This document shows positions 16,010 to 23,377 of a stretch of DNA of 64,000 nt, piece by piece. The first letter of the stretch is position 1. Every line of letters starts with the position of its first letter. The position numbers and the translations under genes are program-made. Source of the stretch: Deltaproteobacteria bacterium (GTDB lineage: Bacteria > Myxococcota_A > UBA9160 > UBA6930); the NCBI GenBank assembly GCA_016875395.1, contig VGRF01000003.1, forward strand, positions 1 through 64,000, in the 5' to 3' direction. Under the pieces are notes generated by a model that saw only the letters and a list, made by a program, of their open reading frames with translations, did not search any database and was not told the origin of the DNA.

Positions 16010-16423
16010 ATGGGAACGAGGCATGACGCGAGCGGTCGCCCGCTGCCGCTCGTCAATCCCACCACGCGCCCGCACTTCGATGCGGCGCGCGAGCGGCGCT
16101 TCGCGATGCAGCGCTGCCCGCGCGACGGCTTCTTCTTCTACCCGCGCAGCCACTGCCCCACGTGCCTCGGCACGGACTGGACGTGGCAGACCGCGAGCGG
16201 CCGCGGCTCGCTGCACTCGTTCACGATCGACCGCACCGGCATGGTGCCCGCGCTCGCGAAGCTCGCGCCATACGTCGTCGCGATCGTCGACCTCGACGAA
16301 GGTCCGCGCTGTGTCGCACGCCTCGTCGACTGCGACCTCGCGAAGGTGCGCGTGGGCATGCGACTCGAAGCGGCGTACGAGGACGTCGAGGGCGGGACGG
16401 TGGTGAACTTCCGGCCGGCGTGA
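16010..16423 (+). CDS. DUF35 Zn-ribbon/OB-fold partner protein
   Basis: The protein is 137 residues. It has a short N-terminal helix (RPLPLVNPTTRPHFDAARER), a zinc-ribbon region (AMQRCPRDGFFFYPRSHCPT, then a CLG) and an OB-fold (GRGSLHSFTIDRTGMVPALA, PYVVAIVDLDEGPRCVARLV). The first knuckle has one Cys where two are usual, so zinc binding is uncertain; three Cys remain. DUF35 proteins form complexes with thiolase-fold enzymes and shape acyl-CoA access. The gene follows the thiolase-like gene on the same strand with a 138-base spacer. A short frame at 15868-16026 overlaps both and is probably not a gene. Confidence 0.85.
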   Translation: MGTRHDASGRPLPLVNPTTRPHFDAARERRFAMQRCPRDGFFFYPRSHCPTCLGTDWTWQTASGRGSLHSFTIDRTGMVPALAKLAPYVVAIVDLDEGPRCVARLVDCDLAKVRVGMRLEAAYEDVEGGTVVNFRPA

Positions 16424-16431
16424 TGCCGCGC

Positions 16432-17745
16432 CTATGCCATCGCCTTCTGCGCCTCGAGGTCGCGACCCAGCGTGCGCGACGCGTACCAGTAGTGGATCGC
16501 GCTCCAGCCGGCGCCGACCGCGATCGTCGAGAGCAGCGCCCAGCGCACGGACTCGATGCCGTAGGCGGGCTTCAGCATGTCCGAGAGCCAGCCCACGAAC
16601 TGCGGGCCGAGGCCGAGGCCAATCAGGTTGAGCACGAGCAGCATGATCGCGGCGGCTTGCGCGCGCATGCGCACCGGCACGATCGCCTGCGTCATCGCGA
16701 AGGTGGGGCCGAGGTAGAGGCCGCTCGCGACGGACGAGAAGAGCGAGATGAGCAGCGCGAGCTCGGGACTCGGCGCGAGGTAGACCGCGAACACGACCGG
16801 CACCGTGAGCACGCTGCCGATGCCCGGTACGAGCGGGTAGGAGCGCACGTCCCTCGCGCCGTAGCGGTCGCCGAGCCAGCCGCCGAGGTAGGTGCCGAGC
16901 ACGCCGGTCGTTAGGCCGATCGCGGAGGCGTAGTAGCCGTACTGCAGCGGCTCCATCTGGTGGCTGCGCTCGAAGAAGACGGGGCTGAAGCTCGCGGCGC
17001 CATAGCCGTAGAACGCGTGCAGCGCGCCTGCGAATGCGAGGTGCCAGAACGACGGGAGCTGCGAGAGGAAGCGGAACACGACCGTCAGCGATTCTTGGGG
17101 TCCTTGCTTGCGCGCGCTCGCGCCGCCTTCCCAGTAGCCGCGCGTCGGCTCGGGCAGCGTGAGCAGCACGATCACCGAGAGCACGATCCCTGGGAGGCCG
17201 ACGACGAGCAGCGCCTCCCGCCAGCCGGCGAACTCGCGGACGACGCTGCCGATCAGCACGCCGAGCGCGCCGCCGATCGGGATGCCGAAGGCGTAGGTCG
17301 CGAGGGCGCGCGCGCGGCGCGACGGCTCGTTCATGTCCGAGACGATCGAGTGCGCGGGCGGACTGCAGCCCGCTTCGCCGACGCCGACCATCACGCGCGC
17401 GATCGCGAGGCTGATGAAGCCCGTCGCAACCGCCTGAAGCGCCGTGAAGAGGCTCCAGAACGCGAGCGCCGCGGCGATGATGCGCTTGCGCGGCACACGA
17501 TCGGCGACCCAGGCGATCGGCACGCCGAGGATCGCGTAGAAAATCCCGAACGCGGTGCCGCCGAAGAAGCCGAGCTGCGTGTCGGTGAGGTCGAACTCCT
17601 CGGAGATCGGCTGCAAGAGCACGTTCACGATGTTGCGATCGATGAACGCGAACGTGTAGACGACGATCAGCAGCGCCACGGAGTAGTTCGTGCGGGCGCG
17701 GGAGAACTCGGGCTGCGTCGGGATGGCGGGCGCGGGCGCAGTCAT
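16432..17745 (-). CDS. MFS transporter, Spinster-like family
   Basis: The protein is 437 residues from the ATG at 17745, with about 12 hydrophobic helices. The first helix is VALLIVVYTFAFIDRNIVNV. The MFS loop GVPIAWVADRVPRKRIIAAA and the second signature GVGEAGCSPPAHSIVSDMN (Spinster-like) are clear. A TTG at 17784 is possible but worse. It converges on the DUF35 gene with 8 bases between the two stops. The fragment at 1-263 is a probable paralogue. The substrate is unknown; uptake of an organic acid or terpenoid would fit the catabolic genes nearby, but this is a guess. Confidence 0.9.
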   Translation of the reverse strand: MTAPAPAIPTQPEFSRARTNYSVALLIVVYTFAFIDRNIVNVLLQPISEEFDLTDTQLGFFGGTAFGIFYAILGVPIAWVADRVPRKRIIAAALAFWSLFTALQAVATGFISLAIARVMVGVGEAGCSPPAHSIVSDMNEPSRRARALATYAFGIPIGGALGVLIGSVVREFAGWREALLVVGLPGIVLSVIVLLTLPEPTRGYWEGGASARKQGPQESLTVVFRFLSQLPSFWHLAFAGALHAFYGYGAASFSPVFFERSHQMEPLQYGYYASAIGLTTGVLGTYLGGWLGDRYGARDVRSYPLVPGIGSVLTVPVVFAVYLAPSPELALLISLFSSVASGLYLGPTFAMTQAIVPVRMRAQAAAIMLLVLNLIGLGLGPQFVGWLSDMLKPAYGIESVRWALLSTIAVGAGWSAIHYWYASRTLGRDLEAQKAMA

Positions 17746-17843
17746 GGAGGGCGGACGGTCGACCAGCTCGGGCGAGCCGGTCAAGAGGGGCGGCGCGAAT
17801 TCTGAAGGGCTCGGCGAGCGAGCCTAATCAGTGGCGCGAGCGT

Positions 17844-18014
17844 TCACGGTTGGCGCCGCCGGATCGCGACGCCGACGACGCTCGCGCCGAGCAGGAACAA
17901 CGCGAGCGCCTCTGGCTCGGGGATTGCGGGGATGGATGCCTGAGCCGGCGGGCTCGCGAGCGCCGCGCTCGCCGAAGTGAACACCGCCAGCGCCGCCCAC
18001 CCGAGCCACCGCAT
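17844..18014 (-). CDS. PEP-CTERM micro-protein (signal peptide plus sorting tail only)
   Basis: The protein has 56 residues. Residues 1-20 (MRWLGWAALAVFTSASAALA) are a signal peptide, residues 21-31 are a short spacer (SPPAQASIPAI), and residues 32-56 are a PEP-CTERM tail: the Pro-Glu-Pro motif (IPEPEALALF), a hydrophobic helix and IRRRQP. GGAG lies about 9 bases before the ATG. After cleavage by an exosortase almost no mature protein would remain, so it may be a decoy, a substrate signal or the remnant of a longer gene. The frame can be extended upstream to 18119, but those residues are not signal-like. No exosortase gene is in the window. Confidence 0.75.
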   Translation of the reverse strand: MRWLGWAALAVFTSASAALASPPAQASIPAIPEPEALALFLLGASVVGVAIRRRQP

Positions 18015-18183
18015 CGCCCGCTCCTGCCCCCGCGCGAACCCTACGCGCGCGCGCTCGGCAATCGATGAAGAACCCGTGAATGCCGCCGCTTCGAGGGCTC
18101 GCTTCCGCTGTGGCCTCATTCACACCCCGAGCTCCGCCGCTGTTGGAGTAGGCTCGTTTCGGGGCGCATTCGGAGGAACCGCA

Positions 18184-18729
18184 ATGGGCGTTCACCACTT
18201 GGCGTTCGCGACCAAGGACGTCGAGGCCAACCACCGCTTCTACACGGAGGCGATGGGCTTCGAGCTGGTGAAGGTGGAAGTCGCGCAGATGGGCAAGGGC
18301 TGGGCGAAGCATCTCTTCTACTCGACGGGCTCTGCGCGAGACCAAATGATCGCGTTCTGGGACCTCCACGATCCGTCGCTCGGTGACTGGAGCGCCGACA
18401 TCTCGCGCGGCCAGGGCTTGCCGCCCGGCGTGAACCACCTCGCCTTCTCCGCCGACGGCCTCGACGACCTCGCGCGCCGCAAGGAGCGCTGGCTGGCGCA
18501 CGGCTGCGACGTGATGGAGATCGATCACGACTGGTGCGTGTCCGTGTACACGAACGACCCGAACGGGATCATGGTCGAGTTCTGCACCCTCGTGCGCGAC
18601 TTCACCGCCGCCGATCGCGCCGAGGCTGAAGCGCTGCTGCGAGACCCGGCGCCGACACTGCGCCGCGACCCGAAGTCGATCCAGTTCGTTCGCGCGAAGG
18701 ACTGGGCGGCCAAGCGCAGCGCGGCGTAG
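18184..18729 (+). CDS. VOC-superfamily (glyoxalase/extradiol dioxygenase fold) protein
   Basis: The protein is 181 residues. Its betaalphabetabetabeta modules begin MGVHHLAFATKDVEANHRFY (His4 or His5 as metal ligand) and GVNHLAFSADGLDDLARRKE (second His). NDPNGIMVEFCTLVRDF carries the terminal metal Glu in the usual place. The C-terminal tail is about 30 residues longer than the minimal fold. GGAGGA lies 7 bases before the ATG at 18184. Members include dioxygenases and lyases for small aromatics. The substrate cannot be told. Confidence 0.88.
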   Translation: MGVHHLAFATKDVEANHRFYTEAMGFELVKVEVAQMGKGWAKHLFYSTGSARDQMIAFWDLHDPSLGDWSADISRGQGLPPGVNHLAFSADGLDDLARRKERWLAHGCDVMEIDHDWCVSVYTNDPNGIMVEFCTLVRDFTAADRAEAEALLRDPAPTLRRDPKSIQFVRAKDWAAKRSAA

Positions 18730-18769
18730 CGCGACGAACCGCGGGGGCACGCTCGAACCTGCGGTGCGG

Positions 18770-19627
18770 TTACGCCGGCGATGTCGCGATCAGCGCGGCG
18801 CGCTCGAGGCCCGCGTTGCGATGCGGGAGGCCCGCCTGGTAGTCGGCGGCCGTGAGCATGTCGAGCATGCCGCTGCGCTCGCGGTAGTGGACGAGCAGCA
18901 GCTCGTGCCACGGCCCGGCGAGCGCGTGGCCCGCATCGCCCACCGCGAGGCCGATCGGCTCGCCGAGGAACACGGGCCCGCGTCCGCGGCGCAGCACGAA
19001 TGGCAGCGTGTTCGCGCCGTAGCGCGCGTAGGCCGCCTTGCCGCTCACGCTCGCGTCGCCACGCGCCTCTGCGGGATTCGCGTAGCTCGCGCGCTCGCGG
19101 TGGCGATTCAGATTGAGCATGACGAGCGGCGCACTCGGCTGCGCGGAGAGGAACGCCTCGAGCTCGCGATGCGGCGGCTCGATTGCGGCGTCGCCTTGCG
19201 GCGCGTCCGTGAGCGGTCGCTTCTGCGCGCCCTCGCCTCGCCCGCGGATGCGCGCCGCGAGCCGCATCGCCGCAAGCGCGAGCGCCGGCGCGCGGCGCGG
19301 TCGCACGACGAGCGTGACCGCCTCGGCGAGCGCGTCCTTCGCGTGCGGGTTCTCGAGGCGCAGCGACTCCGCGGCGAGCTCACGCGAAGGGAACTCGTCG
19401 ATCGCGATGAAGTCGAAGCGCGACGCCGTTCCCACGAGCACCGCTTCGACGCGCCCGAAGTACGCGCGCGCGCCCATGCTCGCCTTCGCGGCCCCGTCGT
19501 GCGCCGCGAGGAACGCCGGCCACGCCGCTGCATCGCGCACCGCGAACAGCGACACGAGCGCCAGCCGCTCGGTGGGGTCGCCCGTCTTCAGCGCTTCGAG
19601 CTGGTCCTCGGTTCGTGAAACGGCCAT
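18770..19627 (-). CDS. Tandem dimeric alpha-beta barrel protein (DUF1330-like)
   Basis: The protein is 285 residues from the ATG at 19627 (GGGGAG 5 bases upstream). Two similar halves are visible. The N-terminal half has ALVSLFAVRDAAAWPAFLAA, AYFGRVEAVLVGTASRFDFI and AIDEFPSRELAAESL. The C-terminal half has LVMLNLNRHRERASYANPAE, AAYARYGANTLPFVLRRGRG, WHELLLVHYRERSGMLDMLT and DYQAGLPHRNAGLERA. Both fit ferredoxin-like dimeric alpha-beta barrel proteins. The function is unknown. It shares its strand with the epoxide hydrolase-like gene upstream (39 bases apart), so an operon is likely. Confidence 0.75.
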   Translation of the reverse strand: MAVSRTEDQLEALKTGDPTERLALVSLFAVRDAAAWPAFLAAHDGAAKASMGARAYFGRVEAVLVGTASRFDFIAIDEFPSRELAAESLRLENPHAKDALAEAVTLVVRPRRAPALALAAMRLAARIRGRGEGAQKRPLTDAPQGDAAIEPPHRELEAFLSAQPSAPLVMLNLNRHRERASYANPAEARGDASVSGKAAYARYGANTLPFVLRRGRGPVFLGEPIGLAVGDAGHALAGPWHELLLVHYRERSGMLDMLTAADYQAGLPHRNAGLERAALIATSPA

Positions 19628-19666
19628 CGCGCTCCCCTTTCGCACGTCGGCGATCGCGGCGAAAGG

Positions 19667-20560
19667 TCAGCGCGTGTTCCCCGGAACCTCGCGCCCATCG
19701 AGCCACGCGCCCCAAATCTCGTTCACGCGCTCCGGCGCCTCTTGCTGCACCCAGTGCGAGACCTGCGGCAGGTAGCGCAGCGTCAGGTCCTTCACGTGGC
19801 GCTCGGTGCCGTACGTGAGCTCCTTGCCGAGCGCGCTGTCTTCCTCGCCCCACACCATCAGCGTCGGCGTCTCGATGACGGGCGTCGCGACTTCGGCGCC
19901 GAAGCTGCGGCCCGCGGCGCGGTACCAGTTGATCATCGCGGTCGCGCCGCCCGGGCGGAGCGCGTTCGCGCGGTAGACGTCGATCACGTCGTCGGGAAGG
20001 CGCGACTTGTCGATCGCCATGCCCCGAAACGCCCGCTCGATCATCGCGGCGTTGCGGCGCCGCACCATGTACTCGGGCAACCACGGCAGCTGGAAGAACG
20101 CGACGTACCACGAGCGGCGGCGCTGCGTCTTGTTGTTACGGATCTGCTCGCGAAAGATCGCGGGGTGCGGGACGTTGAAGATCGCGAGCCGCTCGAGCGG
20201 CCGCGCGCGACGCATCGCGAACTCCCACGCCACGATCGCGCCCCAATCGTGCCCGGCGAGGTGCACGCTCTCTGCGCCGGACGCGTCGATCAAGTTCGCG
20301 ACGTCGCTGACGAGCTCGTCGACGCGGTAGCTCGCGACGCCGCGCGGCATCGGGGAGTTGCCGTAGCCGCGCTGGTTCGGCGCCCACACGCGGTAGCCGC
20401 GCTCGGCGAGAAACTGCAGCTGGTGCCGCCACGAGAACGCGCACTCGGGAAAGCCGTGCAGGAGCAGCGCGAGCTTCTTGCTCGCGGGATCCCCGGCCGT
20501 CGCGACCTCGAAGCGCAGCGCACCGGCTTGGATCCACTCGTAGTGAAGCGTGTCGGCCAT
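19667..20560 (-). CDS. Alpha/beta-hydrolase, epoxide-hydrolase-like
   Basis: The protein is 297 residues. The HGFPE oxyanion motif (LLLHGFPECAFSWRHQLQFL) and the nucleophile elbow LAGHDWGAIVAWEF with Asp105, rather than Ser, are typical of epoxide hydrolases and haloalkane dehalogenases. The acid may be in LMVWGEEDSALGKEL, and the base His is in PQVSHWVQQEAPERVNEIW. A lid region (RNNKTQRRRSWYVAFFQLPW) is also visible. The role is probably hydrolysis of an epoxide, or of another strained ring, in a degradation pathway. A TTGTTACGG word lies inside at 20133. The start ATG at 20560 has a weak SD (GGAG about 7 bases away). Confidence 0.88.
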   Translation of the reverse strand: MADTLHYEWIQAGALRFEVATAGDPASKKLALLLHGFPECAFSWRHQLQFLAERGYRVWAPNQRGYGNSPMPRGVASYRVDELVSDVANLIDASGAESVHLAGHDWGAIVAWEFAMRRARPLERLAIFNVPHPAIFREQIRNNKTQRRRSWYVAFFQLPWLPEYMVRRRNAAMIERAFRGMAIDKSRLPDDVIDVYRANALRPGGATAMINWYRAAGRSFGAEVATPVIETPTLMVWGEEDSALGKELTYGTERHVKDLTLRYLPQVSHWVQQEAPERVNEIWGAWLDGREVPGNTR

Positions 20561-20660
20561 CGCAGTCTCCGTGAAGGTGTGTGTCGCTGAGCGACGCGGC
20601 GCGCCGGGCTCGCGCGTCAGCGTGCGACTCCCAATCCGTCTCGCCGCACGCTTTGCTCGC

Positions 20661-21467
20661 TCATGCCCGCGGCACGTCGCCGATCAGCGCCACGCGCTCC
20701 ATGCGGCGGTACTCGCTGCGCGCGTCGGCGACGACGCGGTGCTGCGTACAGCGGTTGTCCCACATCGCGAGCGAGCCCGCGCGCCAGCGGAAGCGGCACT
20801 GGATGTCGGGCTCGGCGATGCGCGCGAACAACAAGCGCAGCAGCGCGTCGCTCTCGTCGCGCTTCAGGCCCACGACGTGGCGCGTGAAGCCCGAGTTCAC
20901 GAACAGCGCCTTGCGCCCCGTCTCGGGGTGACGGCGCACGACGGGGTGCGTCGCCGACTCGATCGCGACGCCGCGCTCCTTCGCCGTCACGCCGTGATGC
21001 GCCGGGTCGTGATACGCCTCGAGGCCATCGAGGAAGCGCTGCAGCTTGTCCGAGAGGCCGTCGTACGCGAGGTACATGCTCGCCCACAGCGTGTCGCCGC
21101 CGGTCTCGGGCACGGCGACGGCGCGCAGGATCGAGCCCTTCGGCGGCGCGTGCTCGAACGTCACGTCGCTGTGCCAGCGGTCCGCGAGAAACGGCCGCTT
21201 CGCGTCGCTCTCGAGCACGATGATCTCGGGGTGCCCCTCGTCCTTCAGCTGCTGCAGCACGGGATGCACGTGCAGCTCGCCGAAGTTGCGCGCGAAGGCT
21301 TTGTGCTGCTCGCGCGTCAGCTCCTGATCGCGGAAGAACAGCACCTGATGGCGCAGCCAAGCCTCGTTCAGCTCTTTCGTCGTGACAGGATCGAGCGGCG
21401 CGCGCAGGTCGATGCCGCCGACCTCGGCGCCGATCGCGGCGGTGAGCGGCGTGAACGTGAGCGGCAT
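20661..21467 (-). CDS. TauD/TfdA-family Fe(II)/2-oxoglutarate dioxygenase
   Basis: The protein is 268 residues. The iron facial triad is visible as HSD (His99, Asp101 in ADRWHSDVTFEHAPP) and His243 (NRCTQHRVV). The 2-OG arginine is in EYRRMERVALIG. It opens with LTFTPLTAAIGAEVGGIDLR and includes HQVLFFRDQELTREQHKAFA, typical of taurine or 2,4-D type dioxygenases. GAGG lies before the ATG at 21467. A second Fe/2-OG oxygenase is divergent at 21549, 81 bases away. The substrate is not identifiable, but the pair suggests oxidative attack on an organic acid or sulfonate. Confidence 0.9.
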   Translation of the reverse strand: MPLTFTPLTAAIGAEVGGIDLRAPLDPVTTKELNEAWLRHQVLFFRDQELTREQHKAFARNFGELHVHPVLQQLKDEGHPEIIVLESDAKRPFLADRWHSDVTFEHAPPKGSILRAVAVPETGGDTLWASMYLAYDGLSDKLQRFLDGLEAYHDPAHHGVTAKERGVAIESATHPVVRRHPETGRKALFVNSGFTRHVVGLKRDESDALLRLLFARIAEPDIQCRFRWRAGSLAMWDNRCTQHRVVADARSEYRRMERVALIGDVPRA

Positions 21468-21548
21468 ACGCACCTCGGGGTGTCGGGCGGCGCAGCATAC
21501 GCCGCGCGCCCCTTGCCGCGCGCTCTCGCGCTGGGTGACGCTCGCGCG

Positions 21549-22382
21549 ATGGCGCTGCACGAGGACCCCGCGAGATTCGTCGACCTCGCGCGATACCCCG
21601 TGATCGAACTCGATTCCCCCGCCGGCCGCGCGCTCGTTGCCAAGTGCCGCGCGCAGCTCGCGGATGACGGCGCTTGCGAGCTGCCCGGCTTCCTGCGCCG
21701 CGACGCGCTCGCGCGCATGCAGCGCGAAGCGGGCGAGATCGCGCCGCGCGCGCACTATCAGCGCGGCGCGGCGACGCCGTACCTCGAGCTGCCCGCCGAG
21801 CACTGGCCGGCGGATCACCCGCGCAAGCGCTGGAACCCGTTTCGCGTCGGCGCCGTCGCCTACGACCTGATCCCGCGCGAGCACGCGCTGCGACAGCTCT
21901 ATGAATGGGACGGGCTCACGCGCTTCCTCGCCGCCTGCCTCGGCGAAGCGAGGCTGCACTTCTACGCAGACCCGCTCGGCGCGCTCAACGTCGCGGTGAT
22001 GGGCGACGGCGACGAGCTCGAGTGGCACTTCGATCAGACCGACTTCGTCGTCTCGCTCGCGCTCGTGCCCGCGGAGGAAGGCGGAGACTTCCTGTACGCG
22101 CCGCGCGTGCGCAACGACGCGGACGAGTGTTATGGCGACGTGGGCGCGGTCCTCGACGGCGCGTCGCAGCGCGTGCGCCGCGTGCCGATGGAGCCCGGCA
22201 CGCTGCTGCTCTTCCAGGGGCGCCACTCGCTCCACTGCGTCTCGAAGATCCGCGGCGCGCGCGACCGGCTGGTCGCGCTGCTCAGCTACGACCGCAAGCC
22301 CGGCACCTGCGCGAGCCCTCTCTTGCAGCAGGGCCGCTACGGCCGCGTCGTTCGCCCCGAGAACGAGCGCACCACCCCCTAA
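21549..22382 (+). CDS. Phytanoyl-CoA dioxygenase-like Fe(II)/2-oxoglutarate oxygenase
   Basis: The protein is 277 residues. The iron site is visible: ELEWHFDQTDFVVSLAL gives His160 and Asp162, and LFQGRHSLHCVSKIRGARDR gives the distal His229 and an Arg for 2-oxoglutarate. Because Asp is kept at the HxD position, hydroxylation is more likely than halogenation. The body (DGACELPGFLRRDALARMQR, YADPLGALNVAVMGDGDELE) resembles the BesD/HalD-related group, which I mention as an alternative label. Its TAA stop lies in CCCTAACAAGC, the dispersed word, and the MBL gene begins 22 bases later. Translational start evidence is weak. Confidence 0.85.
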   Translation: MALHEDPARFVDLARYPVIELDSPAGRALVAKCRAQLADDGACELPGFLRRDALARMQREAGEIAPRAHYQRGAATPYLELPAEHWPADHPRKRWNPFRVGAVAYDLIPREHALRQLYEWDGLTRFLAACLGEARLHFYADPLGALNVAVMGDGDELEWHFDQTDFVVSLALVPAEEGGDFLYAPRVRNDADECYGDVGAVLDGASQRVRRVPMEPGTLLLFQGRHSLHCVSKIRGARDRLVALLSYDRKPGTCASPLLQQGRYGRVVRPENERTTP

Positions 22383-22403
22383 CAAGCAGCCAGGAGACCT
22401 CGG

Positions 22404-23255
22404 ATGAAGTGGAAGATTGGCGACGTCACGATCACGAAGATCACCGAGGTCGAGGTCGCCGGGAAAGCGACCTGGATCCTGCCCGACCTCACCGCCGAGA
22501 ACCTCGCGCGGCCCGAGCTGGAGTGGTGCAAGCCGCACTTCGCGACCGACGCCGGCGAGGTCGTCATGAGCATCCACGCGCTGCTGATCGAGTCGCAGGG
22601 CAAGCGCATCATCGTCGACACGTGCGTCGGCAACGACAAGAACCTGAACGTGCCCAACTGGAACAAGCGCCAAGGCCCATTCCTGAAGGACCTCGCCGCG
22701 GCCGGCTTCCCCGCGGACTCGATCGACACCGTGCTCTGCACGCATCTCCACGTCGACCACGTCGGCTGGAACACCTCGCTCGAGAACGGGAAGTGGGTGC
22801 CCACGTTCAAGAACGCGCGGTACTTGTGGAACCGTGCCGAGTACGAGCACTGGTCGAAGACCGAGCAGTCGCAGTACGGCAGCGTGGTGCAGGAGTCGGT
22901 GCTGCCGGTGTACGAGGCGGGCAAGGTCGACCTCGTGACGCCGAATCACGTCGTGACGAACGAGGTGAAGCTCGAGCAGACGCTCGGGCACACGCCCGGC
23001 CACGTGAGCGTGCACGTCACCTCGCGCGGCGAGGAGGCGGTGATCACGGGCGACCTGATGCATCACCCCGCGCAGTGCTCGCACCCGGAGTGGCGCAGCA
23101 GCGCGGACAGCGACGGCGACGCCGCAGAGAGAACGCGCCACGACTTCCTCGCGCGCTACGCGGATCGCCCCGTGCTGATCATCGGCACGCACTTCGCGAC
23201 GCCGACCGCGGGCAAGATCGTGCGCGACGGCGGCGCCTATCGATTCGCAGTCTGA
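22404..23255 (+). CDS. Metallo-beta-lactamase-fold hydrolase
   Basis: The protein is 283 residues. The MBL metal motif THLHVDHVGW gives His114, His116, Asp118 and His119; HTPGHVSVHV gives the next His, EAVITGDLMHHP the bridging Asp, and IIGTHFATPTAG the final His. The N terminus (MKWKIGDVTITKITEVEVAG) is that of the quorum-quenching/Gloxal-like group. AGGAGA sits 8 bases before the ATG. It starts 22 bases after the oxygenase stop, so the two are likely co-transcribed and may act on the same compound. The exact substrate is unknown. Confidence 0.9.
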   Translation: MKWKIGDVTITKITEVEVAGKATWILPDLTAENLARPELEWCKPHFATDAGEVVMSIHALLIESQGKRIIVDTCVGNDKNLNVPNWNKRQGPFLKDLAAAGFPADSIDTVLCTHLHVDHVGWNTSLENGKWVPTFKNARYLWNRAEYEHWSKTEQSQYGSVVQESVLPVYEAGKVDLVTPNHVVTNEVKLEQTLGHTPGHVSVHVTSRGEEAVITGDLMHHPAQCSHPEWRSSADSDGDAAERTRHDFLARYADRPVLIIGTHFATPTAGKIVRDGGAYRFAV

Positions 23256-23377
23256 GCGCGCGATGAGCGCGACCGCAGCGGAGGCCATGACAGCTGAGCC
23301 CAGCGCCCCTGCGCTGCCGCTGCGCCTCAGGTACAAGCTCCGGCACTCACGCCTGGAAGCGCAGCGGAACGCTTAGG

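Noticed and set aside
15868-16026. Short frame (52 residues) that overlaps the thiolase-like stop as ATGA
   Set aside because: Arg/Pro/Ala-rich low-complexity translation with no family resemblance, though the ATGA overlap is attractive.
21498-23336. Very long antisense frames opposite the oxygenase and MBL genes
   Set aside because: Open only because of high-GC codon bias; no conserved motifs and the sense genes explain the sequence.
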